Part shown: in pieces, positions 16,523-25,370 of the stretch | How the letters are laid out: each line of letters starts with the position of its first letter | Numbering within the stretch: position 1 is the stretch's first letter | DNA from: Halegenticoccus soli | GTDB taxonomy: Archaea; Halobacteriota; Halobacteria; Halobacteriales; Haloferacaceae | Direction of reading: 5' to 3' | NCBI RefSeq assembly: GCF_002844195.1 | Contig: NZ_PEND01000001.1 | Location: 806,001-870,000 of the forward strand | Length of the DNA stretch: 64,000 nucleotides | Position numbers and translations under genes: made by a program | Notes under the pieces: generated by a model | What the model saw: only the letters and a program-made list of their open reading frames with translations | The model's database searches: none | Told to the model about the DNA's origin: nothing

Positions 16523-17350
16523 ATGAGTCGACGTAACTCACGGAGGGCAGTGTTGAAGGGCTCGTTGGGCGTTCTCACGATCGGATTCAGCGGCTGTGCG
16601 GGACTCTCGGCGGACTCTTCCGGCGACGAGACCTCGACGTCCGGTGAACCGACCGAATCCGAGGCGGACGAGTCGACGACGTCGTCCGGGACCGAGACGC
16701 CGGCGGAGGGGACCGAAACCACCGACGAGTCGACTTCCGACGGGGAGTCCACGGAGACGGACGGTTCGGAGGACGGCGACTCGTCGTCCCTCGACCACCC
16801 GTCCGCCGAGGGCGCGGAGAAGAACGCGAAAGTCGGCCCGTCGATGGACGAGGCCGAGGGCGTGATGATCGCCTTCGAGGACCCCTCGTCCCCTTCGTGT
16901 GCGAAGTTCCACGAGGCCGTCTTCCCGAAGCTCAAGTCGCGCCTGATCGACTCGGGGTACGTCACGTTCGTGGCGAGGGCGTACCCGAACACGGAGGAGT
17001 GGGCGGAGACGGCGGTGCTGGCGCTCAAGGCGACGTACGACCGGGACGAGGGGGCGTACTGGGACCTCAAGGCACACTACTACGAGAACCAGGGCGACCT
17101 GAACGAGGAGAACGTCCTCGACGAGACGGAGGCGTTCCTCGACGACGAGACGAGCGTCGACGCCGGCGCGGTCGTCTCGGACGTCGAAGGGGGCGCCTAC
17201 GAGGACGCGCTGGCGAGCGACGTCGACGCCGCCGAGAACGCCGAGGTGAGCGACCTCCCCACCCTGTTCCTCTTCGAGGACGGCGAGTTCAAGACGGAAC
17301 TCACGGGCAAGCAGAGCTACGCCGTGCTGAAGAGCGTACTCGGCGAGTGA
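16523..17350 (+). CDS. DsbA-like thioredoxin-fold lipoprotein with a single active-site cysteine
   Basis: Exported protein (275 aa): Tat-type signal SRRAVLKG, lipobox GFSGC with Cys25, then a Ser/Thr/Glu/Asp-rich linker (about 28-100) and a DsbA/thioredoxin domain. The domain shows VMIAFEDPSSPSCAKFHEAVFPKL, the helical insertion ALKATYDRDEGAYWDLKAHYYENQ and a cis-Pro loop VSDLPTLFLF. Where relatives usually have CxxC this has S123-P-S-C126, so the nucleophilic first Cys is missing. Disulfide exchange by the usual route is therefore unlikely; a monothiol or chaperone role is possible. A nine-T run follows as terminator. Confidence 0.85.
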   Translation: MSRRNSRRAVLKGSLGVLTIGFSGCAGLSADSSGDETSTSGEPTESEADESTTSSGTETPAEGTETTDESTSDGESTETDGSEDGDSSSLDHPSAEGAEKNAKVGPSMDEAEGVMIAFEDPSSPSCAKFHEAVFPKLKSRLIDSGYVTFVARAYPNTEEWAETAVLALKATYDRDEGAYWDLKAHYYENQGDLNEENVLDETEAFLDDETSVDAGAVVSDVEGGAYEDALASDVDAAENAEVSDLPTLFLFEDGEFKTELTGKQSYAVLKSVLGE

Positions 17351-17406
17351 CGCGGCGGTCCGCCTCGGGCGACCCGCCGAACGGCCACTCCTAGCGGATC
17401 GGACTG

Positions 17407-17415
17407 TTTTTTTTT
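17407..17415 (+). terminator. Poly-T terminator after the DsbA-like gene
   Basis: A run of nine T residues 57 bases after the stop codon in otherwise GC-rich DNA is the expected form of an archaeal intrinsic terminator. Confidence 0.6.
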
Positions 17416-17791
17416 CGACCCGACGGGGAGCGAAGCGCCAGGCGATAGTCGGCGAACCGGCCAGCCTCGGTCGTCGATGCGGCCGTGGTCGTCGAATCGC
17501 CGCCGCGGGCGTCCTCGGCGCGATCGAGCGATATCGTCATCTCTGGCGCGAGATCCGCGGGGTCCGCGGGGTCCGCTCCGGTCGCACCCTGATCGTCCGT
17601 TCTCTCGAACGGGCTTTCGGGACCCGCCTTCGGCGCTCGATCGTCCGGTTCGGCGTCCGAACCCGCCTTTCGTTCGAGGGGGAGGCAGAGAGCTGAGACG
17701 GATCCTCGTTCGCACGCGGCGGTCGGCTCGGTGCGTCGGCGATTTCTCTCGAACGCCCACCGGCGATCTGTAACAACTTTTAATGTACGTC
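17416..17791. other. Gene-free intergenic region
   Basis: About 375 bases with no convincing gene; the frames present are Arg-rich shadows. A TATA-like cttttaatg at about 17777-17785 serves the downstream aminotransferase. Confidence 0.6.
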
Positions 17792-17810
17792 ATACACAGA
17801 GAGTGTGTAT
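17792..17810 (+). promoter_or_regulatory. Operator-like palindrome ATACACA-N5-TGTGTAT overlapping a start codon
   Basis: Two perfect 7-base inverted arms (17792-17798 and 17804-17810) separated by GAGAG. The right arm ends on the ATG (17809-17811) of the aminotransferase. With the TATA-like element about 26-33 bases before the ATG, a bound protein would cover the transcription start, which suggests repression. Nearly the same element sits at 28144-28162. Confidence 0.6.
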
Positions 17811-19149
17811 GGACAGGGACAGAGCGCAACCGGACGCGGGCGCGATTCCCGGACCGCGGGCCGAAAAGTGGGTCGAGTATCACGGGCGCCACGCCGCCCC
17901 GAGCGAGTACTCGCACGAGTTCGTCTGGGACGTCACCCGGGAGGCGGACGGTCCCTTCGTCACGGACGTGGACGGCAACGTCCTCCTGGATTTCACCTGT
18001 CACATCGGGGCGGCCCCGCTCGGGTACAACAACGACAAGATCCTCGACAAACTGCGCGAGTTCGTCCTGGTCGACCCGCTGAAGATCGCGGGGCAGGACA
18101 TGTACTTCGGGACGGGAGCGGTCCCCGACTCCGCCGAGCTCCCCGGGTCCGGCCACTTGATGGAAAAACTGACCGAGATATCCGGGCGGTACGGCATGGA
18201 CACGGTGTTCCTGTCGAACTCGGGCGCGGAGGCCGTCGAGAACGGCCTCAAGATCGCCTACGACGACGCGCCGGGGGCGAAGTACGGGTTCGCGTTCGAG
18301 GGGAGCTTCCACGGCCGGACCCTCGGGACGCTGTCCGTGACCCGGTCGAACGAGGTGTACACGCGACGGTATCCGGAGATCGCCGGCGTCAGGATGCTGC
18401 CCTTCTGCGACAGCAGGCGCTGCGGGGGCGACGCCTGCGACTGCGGCTTCTTCACGCGGGAGGGGTCCCGACTCCGCGACGTCCTCCACCCCGAGCGCGG
18501 GCACGTGAACCCCGAGGAGGTGGCGTTTCTCATCCTGGAGCCGATCCAGGGCGTCGGCGGCTACCGCTTCCCCAGCACCGCGTTCATGGAGGAGGTCCAG
18601 CGCGTCTGCGACGAGTGCGGGATCACGCTCGTCGTCGACGAGATCCAGTCGGGCGTGGGCCGAACCGGTGAGATGTGGGCCTCCGATCACTACCCCATCG
18701 AGCCCGACGTGATCGCGAGCGCGAAGGCGCTCCGCGTGGGGGCGACCATCTCGCGGTCCGACGTGTTCCCGGAGGAGAAAAACCGCCTGGGATCCACGTT
18801 CGGCGGCGGCGACATCCTCTCTTCGATGCAGGGAGTCTTCACGCTGGAGGCCATCGAGGAGCACGATCTCCTCGACAACGCCACCCGCCGCGGTCGGCAG
18901 GCGAAGGAGCTGCTGCGAGAGGGAGCGCCCGACCACGTCGTCGACGTGCGGGGCAAGGGGCTGATGCTCGCCGTCGAGTTCGACACCGGAGAGCGCCGCG
19001 ACGCCGTCGTGGAGGAGGCGCTGAAGCGGGGGCTCCTCACCCTCGGCTGCGGGGTCAAGACGCTCCGTCTGCTCCCCCCGCTGGACGCGACAGAGCGGGA
19101 GATCGAACTCGGGGTCGGGATCCTGCGCGAGGCCGTCGACGCGGTCTGA
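17809..19149 (+). CDS. Class III PLP-dependent aminotransferase
   Basis: A 446-residue class III aminotransferase (4-aminobutyrate/ornithine type). The PLP site is read from LSNSGAEAVENGLKIA, SFHGRTLGTLS, LVVDEIQSGVGRTG and the Schiff-base Lys306 in ASAKALRVG. A Cys cluster C200, C205, C210, C212 (CDSRRCGGDACDCGFF) looks like a small metal site and is not a general feature of the class. The substrate is unknown; an omega-amino acid or diamino acid is likely. The palindrome over its start codon links it to the gene at 27492. It opens the putative compatible-solute catabolic island. Confidence 0.88.
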   Translation: MDRDRAQPDAGAIPGPRAEKWVEYHGRHAAPSEYSHEFVWDVTREADGPFVTDVDGNVLLDFTCHIGAAPLGYNNDKILDKLREFVLVDPLKIAGQDMYFGTGAVPDSAELPGSGHLMEKLTEISGRYGMDTVFLSNSGAEAVENGLKIAYDDAPGAKYGFAFEGSFHGRTLGTLSVTRSNEVYTRRYPEIAGVRMLPFCDSRRCGGDACDCGFFTREGSRLRDVLHPERGHVNPEEVAFLILEPIQGVGGYRFPSTAFMEEVQRVCDECGITLVVDEIQSGVGRTGEMWASDHYPIEPDVIASAKALRVGATISRSDVFPEEKNRLGSTFGGGDILSSMQGVFTLEAIEEHDLLDNATRRGRQAKELLREGAPDHVVDVRGKGLMLAVEFDTGERRDAVVEEALKRGLLTLGCGVKTLRLLPPLDATEREIELGVGILREAVDAV

Positions 19150-19201
19150 GAGGTTCGGGGGAGTCGATTCGTACCCCCCGATCCGGGTTGCCGACTCGCA
19201 C

Positions 19202-20104
19202 TCACGCCGCCTGCACGCTCGCGGTTCCGGCGACGATGGCGACGACCGCGCCGAGAAGCACCGGCGACCGGGGGAGTTGGCGAGCCGCCGCGTACGCGGC
19301 CGCGGCGACCACGAGCGGGTACGTGCTGACGAGCGGCAGCACCGTCACGACGGAGCCGACCCGGAGGGCGGCGAACATCGCGTACCAGCCGACGGCCACG
19401 ACGACGCCCGCGGGCAGGAACAGCCCGACCGTTCGCGGATGGACGGCGCGGAGCCCCCGGCGGGTCCGCGTCGACCCCGCCGCGATCGGTGCGAGCGTCG
19501 CAAGCGCCGCGGTCTGGGTAAGCGCCGTCGCGGACAGCGCGTCGGGGTACTCCCCGAGGCCGATCTTCACGACGACGAACGCCGCCGCGAGCAGCGCCGT
19601 CGCGACGACCGGGTAGAGCGAGTCCCGCGGCGAGGCGTCCGCGAGTTCCCGGCGGATCGCGTCGGCCTCGACCCCGTCGTTCGACGGTCGAACGACCTGG
19701 AGCACGGCGATGCCCCCGACGACCAGCGCGAGCCCGACGGCTTCGCCGACCCCGAACGCCTCCCCGAGCACGGGAACCGCGATGACGGCGGCGACGGCCG
19801 GACTCCCCGCCGTGATGGCCGAGGCGACGGTCGGTCCGACGCGGTCGATCCCCTCGTAGTAGAACAGGCGGGTGAGCGCCGGGTCCGCGACGCCGGCGAG
19901 GAGAAACGGAGCGACGAGGGCGAGCGGCGCCGCCGGGACCCCGCGCCGGACGAAGACCACCGCCCACAGGAACGAGACGCTGCCGACGAGCGTCACCGCG
20001 GCCGCGCCGAGCGCGGTGGTATCGCCCCGATCCAAGCCGCGCTCGACCAGGAGGGTCTGGACGCCGAAACAGGCGGACGCGACGAGCGCGAGGAGGGCCG
20101 ACAT
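19202..20104 (-). CDS. EamA-family (DMT) transporter
   Basis: A 300-residue integral membrane protein of about 10 segments, two EamA repeats of five helices each: repeat one from LLALVASACFGVQTLLVERGL, repeat two from YPVVATALLAAAFVVVKIGLGE. DMT carriers usually export amino acids or metabolites. It ends the same-strand run of M20 deacylase, threonine dehydratase-like enzyme and exporter. The three-base gap to the dehydratase stop makes it part of that operon. The substrate may be an amino acid made or overflowing in this pathway. Confidence 0.88.
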   Translation of the reverse strand: MSALLALVASACFGVQTLLVERGLDRGDTTALGAAAVTLVGSVSFLWAVVFVRRGVPAAPLALVAPFLLAGVADPALTRLFYYEGIDRVGPTVASAITAGSPAVAAVIAVPVLGEAFGVGEAVGLALVVGGIAVLQVVRPSNDGVEADAIRRELADASPRDSLYPVVATALLAAAFVVVKIGLGEYPDALSATALTQTAALATLAPIAAGSTRTRRGLRAVHPRTVGLFLPAGVVVAVGWYAMFAALRVGSVVTVLPLVSTYPLVVAAAAYAAARQLPRSPVLLGAVVAIVAGTASVQAA

Positions 20105-20107
20105 CGC

Positions 20108-21412
20108 TCAGTCGGGGGACCGAGCCGTCGCGTCCGCCGGTTCGTCGGCGAGGGCGCGGTCGACCACCTCGACGCCCGCGACGTCGGCCAGCGCGTCGAG
20201 GACGTCGCCGAGGTGGTCGGGGCCGCTCCCCTCGATCCCGAGGCGGACCGGCGTGCGGTTCGGATCGTCCGCGCGCGTCCGCCGGGCGCGCTCCAGCGCG
20301 TCGAGTTCGGCCCCGCGGCTCTCCACCGCGTCCGCGACCCGGCCGACGGCCGTCGGCCAGTCGGCGACCGACAGGCGAACCTCCGCGTAGCGGCCGAGCT
20401 CCAGCAGGCCCGTCCGGACGAGTTCGGCGTGTCCCGTGAGGTTCGCGTTCCCCCCGGAGACGACGACGGCGACGTGCTCGCCCTCGACGTCGACCGCGCC
20501 CGAGAGCAGGGCCGCGAGCGGGGCCGCGCCCGCCGCCTCCGCGACCGTCTTCGCCCGCTCGGCGAGGAGCGTCACCGCGACGCTCATCTCGCGGTCGCTG
20601 ACGGCGACGACGTCGTCGACGCGCTCGCGGACGACGGCGAACGTCCTTTCGAGCAGGCGGGTGTCCGCGATCCCCTCCGCCGCGGTGTCGACCTCGGAGA
20701 GCTCGTGGATCTCGTCCCCTTCCAGCGACGGCTTGGCGTGGAACGCCCCCTCCGGCTGGACGCCGATCACCCGCACGTCCGGGTCGCGATCCTTCAGCAC
20801 GGTGGCGATCCCCGATATCAGGCCGCCGCCGCCGACGGCGACGAGGGCCGTGTCGACCTCCGGATACTGCTCAAGCAGTTCGAGGGCGACGGTGCCCTGC
20901 CCGGCGATGATGCGCTCGTCGTCGAACGGGTGGACGAACTCCCGCCCCTCCCGCTCGGCCAGTTCGAGCGCGCGCTCGTAGGAGCGCTCGTAGATGTCGC
21001 CCTCCACGACGACCTCGGCGCCGTAGCCGCGCGTCGCCTCGATCTTGGCGGCGGGTGTCACCTCCGGGACGACGATCGTCGCGTCCGCGCCGAGGAGCCG
21101 GCCGGCGAGGGCGACCCCCTGCGCGTGGTTCCCCGCGCTCGACGCGACGACGCCCCGCTCCAGCGTCTCCGGCGGCAGCTGCGACATGAGGTTGTACGCG
21201 CCCCGGATCTTGAACGATCCCGTCCGCTGCGCGTTCTCCAGCTTGAGACCGACCGAGGCGGCCCCGCTCAGCTCCGCGAACGTCGTCGAGCGGTCCAGCG
21301 GCGTCCGGTGGACGACGTCCGCGATGCGGTCCCCCGCGGCCTCGACGTCCGCGGGCGTCACCACGGAGTCGGCGCTCCGCCCCCCGTCCGGCGCTCGCTC
21401 AGGGTCGCTCAT
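20108..21412 (-). CDS. Threonine ammonia-lyase-like PLP enzyme
   Basis: Fold-type II PLP enzyme (434 aa) that by family deaminates threonine or serine to a 2-oxo acid through an enamine. The PLP Lys is in GSFKIRGAYN near residue 70, SSAGNHAQGVALA follows, the phosphate cradle is VAVGGGGLISG and the C-terminal end of the fold is VVVSGGNANL. A ~100-residue C-terminal part (from YAEVRLSVADW) looks like an ACT-type regulatory domain. By context it might instead act as the EutB-type dehydratase of hydroxyectoine use, but EutB proteins usually lack the extra domain. It overlaps the M20 gene by 14 bases, and a RidA gene is in the same island. Confidence 0.85.
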   Translation of the reverse strand: MSDPERAPDGGRSADSVVTPADVEAAGDRIADVVHRTPLDRSTTFAELSGAASVGLKLENAQRTGSFKIRGAYNLMSQLPPETLERGVVASSAGNHAQGVALAGRLLGADATIVVPEVTPAAKIEATRGYGAEVVVEGDIYERSYERALELAEREGREFVHPFDDERIIAGQGTVALELLEQYPEVDTALVAVGGGGLISGIATVLKDRDPDVRVIGVQPEGAFHAKPSLEGDEIHELSEVDTAAEGIADTRLLERTFAVVRERVDDVVAVSDREMSVAVTLLAERAKTVAEAAGAAPLAALLSGAVDVEGEHVAVVVSGGNANLTGHAELVRTGLLELGRYAEVRLSVADWPTAVGRVADAVESRGAELDALERARRTRADDPNRTPVRLGIEGSGPDHLGDVLDALADVAGVEVVDRALADEPADATARSPD

Positions 21413-22679
21413 CGGCGATCCGGAGGACGGTCTCGGTCAGCACGTCGACGCCGACGGGGATGCTCCGCTCGTCCACGTCGAACCGCGGCGTGTGGTGACT
21501 CCCGGGGTGGTCGGTCCCGACGACGAGGTACGCCGCCTCGCCGCCGTTCTCCTGGACCCGCCGCATCAGAAACGTCGCGTCCTCGCTCGCGCCGAAGTCG
21601 GCCCACGGGACCACCGAGTCGACGCCGTCGACCCCGGCGGCGACGTCGGAGACGAGAGCGACCAGCGCCTCGTCGCTGTCGGCCCGCGGCGACTCGCTGA
21701 CGATCCGGAAGTCGGCGTCGCAGCCGTGCATCTCGGCTGCCGCGCGCACGGTCCGTTCGAGTTCGGCCTTCGCGTACTCGCGGAGCGCGGTCGTCTCGCC
21801 GCGGACCTCGCCGGCCAGCGCGGCCCGCTCCGCGATGACGTTGCTCGCCGCGCCCGCTTCGACCCGCCCGACGTTGACGCGCGTCATCCCGGCCTCGTGC
21901 CGGGGGACGGCGTACGCGTTCTGTATCGCCGCTGCCAACGCCTGCACGGCGTTGTCCCCGGCGTTCGGCTCCTTCCCGGCGTGGGCGGACGTGCCGGTGA
22001 ACTCGACGGTGAGGTGGCTCATCGCCAGCGGCTTTCTGATGCCGGCCACCACCTCGCCCGTCGGGTGGTCGAGGCCGACGTGGACCGCGAGGAGGTAATC
22101 GAGGTCCGCGGCGAACCGGCTCTCGGCCATGGGCTTGCCGCCGCCCGACTCCTCCTCCGCCGGCTGGAAGAAGGCGGTGAACGTGCCGGGGAAGTCGCTC
22201 TTTTCGATCGCTTCGAGGACGCCCAGGCCGACGGTCATGTGGGCGTCGTGTCCGCAGGCGTGCATCGTCCCGTCGTGCTCCGACCGGAACCCCTCCGCGG
22301 CGGGAGCGTGGTCGTCGGCCGTCGACTCCTCGACGAACAGGCCGTCTATGTCGACGCGGAGCCCCACCGACGGCCCGTCTCCCCGTTCGATCACGGCGAC
22401 CGCGCCGGTCGTTCCGCCCGCCATCGCGTCGAGGAGTTCCCCGTCGACGCCGTCGGCCCGCGCCCAGTCGAGCCACCGGTCGAGTTCGTCGTCGTCGGGG
22501 ACGGCCATTCTGTCGTCCGGATCGTACGCCTCCGCGCCGACGGCGAGTTCGTCGACGCCGATCGACCGGATCTCCTCGACGAGCAGGCCCGTCGTGCGAA
22601 ACTCGCGCCAGGCCGGCTCCGGGCACCGGTGGAACGCCCGCCGGATCTCGGAGAACCGCTCGGCGATCGGTGCTGTCAT
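21399..22679 (-). CDS. M20-family amidohydrolase (N-acyl amino acid deacylase)
   Basis: Metal-dependent deacylase (426 aa) of the M20D/AbgA-HipO group. Metal-binding motifs are ACGHDAHMTVGLGVLEAI and FQPAEEESGGGKPM; the lid domain has VEFTGTSAHAGKEPNAGDNAV; a late metal His is in GSHHTPRFDV. It removes an acyl group from an amino acid. Beside an ectoine hydrolase it is the best candidate for deacetylating N-acetyl-diaminobutyrate, a step done in some bacteria by an M20 enzyme (DoeB2) and in others by an AstE-type DoeB. A TATA-like tattaag about 28 bases upstream gives a leaderless start, and TGTGTAC abuts it. Confidence 0.87.
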   Translation of the reverse strand: MTAPIAERFSEIRRAFHRCPEPAWREFRTTGLLVEEIRSIGVDELAVGAEAYDPDDRMAVPDDDELDRWLDWARADGVDGELLDAMAGGTTGAVAVIERGDGPSVGLRVDIDGLFVEESTADDHAPAAEGFRSEHDGTMHACGHDAHMTVGLGVLEAIEKSDFPGTFTAFFQPAEEESGGGKPMAESRFAADLDYLLAVHVGLDHPTGEVVAGIRKPLAMSHLTVEFTGTSAHAGKEPNAGDNAVQALAAAIQNAYAVPRHEAGMTRVNVGRVEAGAASNVIAERAALAGEVRGETTALREYAKAELERTVRAAAEMHGCDADFRIVSESPRADSDEALVALVSDVAAGVDGVDSVVPWADFGASEDATFLMRRVQENGGEAAYLVVGTDHPGSHHTPRFDVDERSIPVGVDVLTETVLRIADERP

Positions 22680-22703
22680 GGGCCGCGGTACGGCCCCCTG
22701 CCA

Positions 22704-22741
22704 CTTAATAGTACACAGCTACCGTTGACAGCGTGTACACA
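22704..22741. promoter_or_regulatory. Divergent promoter with two GTACACA elements
   Basis: Between the M20 gene (minus) and the hydroxyacid dehydrogenase (plus). GTACACA occurs at 22711-22717, directly against the minus-strand TATA-like tattaag, and again at 22735-22741, a 24-base step. The second forms part of the palindrome GTGTACAC. The motif matches half of the 7-5-7 operator at 17792 and 28144. Confidence 0.45.
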
Positions 22742-22893
22742 AAAAGGCTAAGTCTGCCAGTGACAATCACGGGGATACCGCGCCGACGGACGGTCCGGGA
22801 CGAACGCCCGAGACGGAGACGAAAAGCCGAAGACCGGGACGGGCGATCCGAGACGGACGCGACGCCGGAGGGCGGTCGCACGAGGTGAAATCC

Positions 22894-23865
22894 ATGGACG
22901 AAACCCACCCCGACGTCGTCGTTCTCCGCGAGGGGACGGAAGGGCTGCCGATGGAACCGTACGCGGACGCGCTGCGCGAGCGCCTGCCCGGAAGGGACGT
23001 TCGCCTCGCGCGGACGCCGCGAGAGGAGCGCGAACTGGTCGAGGGGGCGCGCGTCGTCACCGGCGTTTCGATCGACGAGAGCCTGCTCGATCGGGCCGGA
23101 GCGATCGAACTGTTCGCCTGCGCGTTCGCCGGAACGGACCACCTTCCGACGGACGCGCTCTCCGCGCGGGACGTCGCCGTGACGAACGCGGGCGGCATCC
23201 ACGCGCCGGGGATCGCCGAGCAGGCCATCGGCAACGTCCTCGTGTTCGCCCGGCGACTCCACGAGGGGTGGCGTCGGAAGCAAAATGCCGAGTGGCGGCA
23301 CTTTCAGTCGTACGAACTGCAGGGGAGCACCGTCACGATCGTCGGCCTCGGTTCGATCGGGACGGCCGTCGCCGAGCGCCTTCGGGGGTTCGGCGTCGAG
23401 ACGATCGGAGTCCGGTACTCGCCCGAGAAGGGCGGTCCGACCGACGAGGTCCTCGGCTTCGACCCGGACGACCTCCACGAGGCGCTCGCGCGGACCGACT
23501 ACCTGATCGTCGCCTGCCCGCTCACCGAGACGACCCGCGGGCTGATCGGCGAGGCGGAGTTCGCGACGCTGCCGCCGTCGGCCGTCGTGATCAACACGGC
23601 GCGCGGTCCCATCGTCGACACCGACGCGCTCGTGGACGCCCTCCGCTTCGAGAAGATCAGGGGCGCGGCGCTCGACGTGACCGATCCGGAGCCGCTCCCC
23701 GGCGATCACCCGCTGTGGAACCTCGAAAACTGCCTCGTCACGCCGCACACGGGCGGCCACACGCCGAAGCACTGGGAGCGGCTCGCCGACATCGTGGCGC
23801 GGAACGTCGACCGCCTCGATTCGGGCGAGGAGCTGGAGAACCTCGTGCTCGCGCCGGGGAACTAA
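22894..23865 (+). CDS. D-2-hydroxyacid dehydrogenase (NAD-dependent)
   Basis: A 323-residue dehydrogenase reducing a 2-oxo acid to a D-2-hydroxy acid or the reverse. The Rossmann motif is VGLGSIGTAVAERL; the catalytic triad is Arg in INTARGPIVDTDAL, Glu in TDPEPLP and His in TPHTGGHTPK. The ATG at 22894 is preceded by GAGGTG, so it is chosen over a GTG three codons earlier. A close paralogue lies at 54327. In this island it could act on the 2-oxo acid produced by the dehydratase, but the substrate is unknown. Confidence 0.9.
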   Translation: MDETHPDVVVLREGTEGLPMEPYADALRERLPGRDVRLARTPREERELVEGARVVTGVSIDESLLDRAGAIELFACAFAGTDHLPTDALSARDVAVTNAGGIHAPGIAEQAIGNVLVFARRLHEGWRRKQNAEWRHFQSYELQGSTVTIVGLGSIGTAVAERLRGFGVETIGVRYSPEKGGPTDEVLGFDPDDLHEALARTDYLIVACPLTETTRGLIGEAEFATLPPSAVVINTARGPIVDTDALVDALRFEKIRGAALDVTDPEPLPGDHPLWNLENCLVTPHTGGHTPKHWERLADIVARNVDRLDSGEELENLVLAPGN

Positions 23866-23933
23866 GCCGTCGCCTCGAACGGCGACGGACCCCGCCGTCG
23901 TCTCGAGCGGTGAAGAACCCGACCGCCACCGCC

Positions 23934-25112
23934 TCAGGCGGTGAAGAGCTCCCGGGGGAAGTCGGCGAGGACCTCCGCGCCGGTCTCCGTCACGCGGAAC
24001 GTCTCGCTGAGTTCGACGCCGAAGTCGTCGAACCAGAGGCCCGGGATCGCGTGAAACGTCATGTTCGGTTCGAGGACGGTCTCGTCGCCGGGCCGGAGAC
24101 TGGCGGTGTGTTCGCCCCAGTCCGGCGGGTAACCGAGCCCCATCGAGTAGCCGATCCGCTCCTCCTTTTCGATGTCGTACTTCGAGATCGTCTCGCGCCA
24201 GGCCCGCTCGACCGCCTCGCAGGTGACGCCGGGTTCCGCGGCGTCGAGCGCCGCGTTCAGCCCCTCGACGACGATCTCGGCCCGGCGCTCCATCTCCGCC
24301 GGCGGGTCGCCGACGAACGTCGTCCGGGCGAGCGGCGAGTGGTAGCGGTGCCGGCAGCCGGAGAGCTCGACGATGACGGGGTCGCCCCGCTCGAACGGCC
24401 GGTCCGTCCAGGTGAGGTGCGGCGTGCCCGTGTGGTCCCCCGACGGCATCAGCGGGACGATGGAGGGGTAGTCGCCGCCGTACTCGTCGGTTCCGTCGAC
24501 GAGCGCGTAGTAGATCTCCGCCGCCGCCTCGTACTCCGGGACGCCCTCCTCGACGGCGTCGAGACCGGCCCGCATCGCCCGCTCGGAGATGCGCGCGGCC
24601 TGCCGCATGTACTCCAGTTCGCGCTCCGACTTCGTGACGCGGACCCAGTTGACGAGAAGCGTCGCGTCCTCGAACTCCGCGTCGGGGAGGTTCTTCCGCA
24701 GGCGCGTGTACGACTTGGCCGTGAAGTAGTAGGCGTCCATCTCCAGCCCGATCCGCGCCTCGGCGACGTCCAGATCCGAGAGCACCTCGGCGAAGAAGTC
24801 CGTCGGGTGGAGGTCGTACGGCGAGTGGACGTGGTCGTCGCTGTACGCGCGGACGTTCTCCTCGTCGAGCCACGTCGTCGCCCGCGCGCCGTTCGCGTCC
24901 TGACCGCGGCCGACCCAGACCGGCTGGTCCCGGTCGAGCGTGACGACGACCGCCTGGTGTACGTAGAACGACCACCCGTCGTACCCGGAGAGGTAGTTCA
25001 TGTTCGCCGGATCCGCCACCACGAGCGCGTCCAACTCCCGCTCGCGCATCCGCTCTTTCGTCCGCGCTATCCGCCGTTCGTACTCGCTTCGATCGAACGC
25101 TGCCCGAGACAT
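23934..25112 (-). CDS. doeA: Ectoine hydrolase, DoeA/EutD type (M24 peptidase fold)
   Basis: Pita-bread-fold enzyme (392 aa) that by family opens the ectoine ring to N-acetyl-2,4-diaminobutyrate. It matches recalled bacterial DoeA throughout: GYDGWSFYVHQ (43-53), GRGQDANGA, YGGDYPSIVPLMPSG, HLTWTDRPFERG and GYPPDWGEHTASLRPGD (327-343). Ordinary M24 peptidases have metal-binding Asp residues in a DFG...D pattern; here that place reads IVELSGCRHRYHSPLART, with Glu249 where the DoeA/EutD catalytic Glu lies and no metal Asp. The ATG at 25112 is chosen over an upstream Arg-rich extension. It is divergent to the diaminobutyrate-type aminotransferase. A generic Xaa-Pro peptidase is the less likely alternative. 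Confidence 0.82.
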   Translation of the reverse strand: MSRAAFDRSEYERRIARTKERMRERELDALVVADPANMNYLSGYDGWSFYVHQAVVVTLDRDQPVWVGRGQDANGARATTWLDEENVRAYSDDHVHSPYDLHPTDFFAEVLSDLDVAEARIGLEMDAYYFTAKSYTRLRKNLPDAEFEDATLLVNWVRVTKSERELEYMRQAARISERAMRAGLDAVEEGVPEYEAAAEIYYALVDGTDEYGGDYPSIVPLMPSGDHTGTPHLTWTDRPFERGDPVIVELSGCRHRYHSPLARTTFVGDPPAEMERRAEIVVEGLNAALDAAEPGVTCEAVERAWRETISKYDIEKEERIGYSMGLGYPPDWGEHTASLRPGDETVLEPNMTFHAIPGLWFDDFGVELSETFRVTETGAEVLADFPRELFTA

Positions 25113-25148
25113 GGTAACGCTACTCAGATCGACGTTCGCGCGAGTCGC

Positions 25149-25189
25149 GTATAACTTTTTTGTGTACCGTGGGAACGAAAACTGTGTAT
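25149..25189. promoter_or_regulatory. TGTGTAY direct elements upstream of the ectoine hydrolase gene
   Basis: TGTGTAC at 25161-25167 and TGTGTAT at 25183-25189 lie 22 bases apart in the same orientation. The first is preceded by a degenerate partner arm GTATAAC and five T residues, as in the 7-5-7 operator; GTTATAC on the minus strand is also the likely TATA box of doeA. Confidence 0.42.
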
Positions 25190-25370
25190 GTCGTTTCGGC
25201 GAGTCGCGCCCCCGCCGCGTCGCCGATTCGAACCGCCTTCCGACGGCGCTTCCGTCGCCTTCGCGGCTTCCGCGGCGCGATAGCGTCCGCCTTCGCCGCC
25301 GACCCCTCTCCGTCGTCCGGTCCGCCCACCGCCCGTGCACCTCCGTCGATTACGGGTCTCCGGCAGGGCC

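Noticed and set aside
20108-21412. Firm EutB (hydroxyectoine dehydratase) name
   Set aside because: A C-terminal ACT-like domain and length fit a threonine ammonia-lyase, and no EutA or EutC is nearby.
23934-25112. Plain Xaa-Pro dipeptidase call
   Set aside because: The metal Asp positions are not present and the sequence blocks are those of DoeA/EutD; still retained as alternative.
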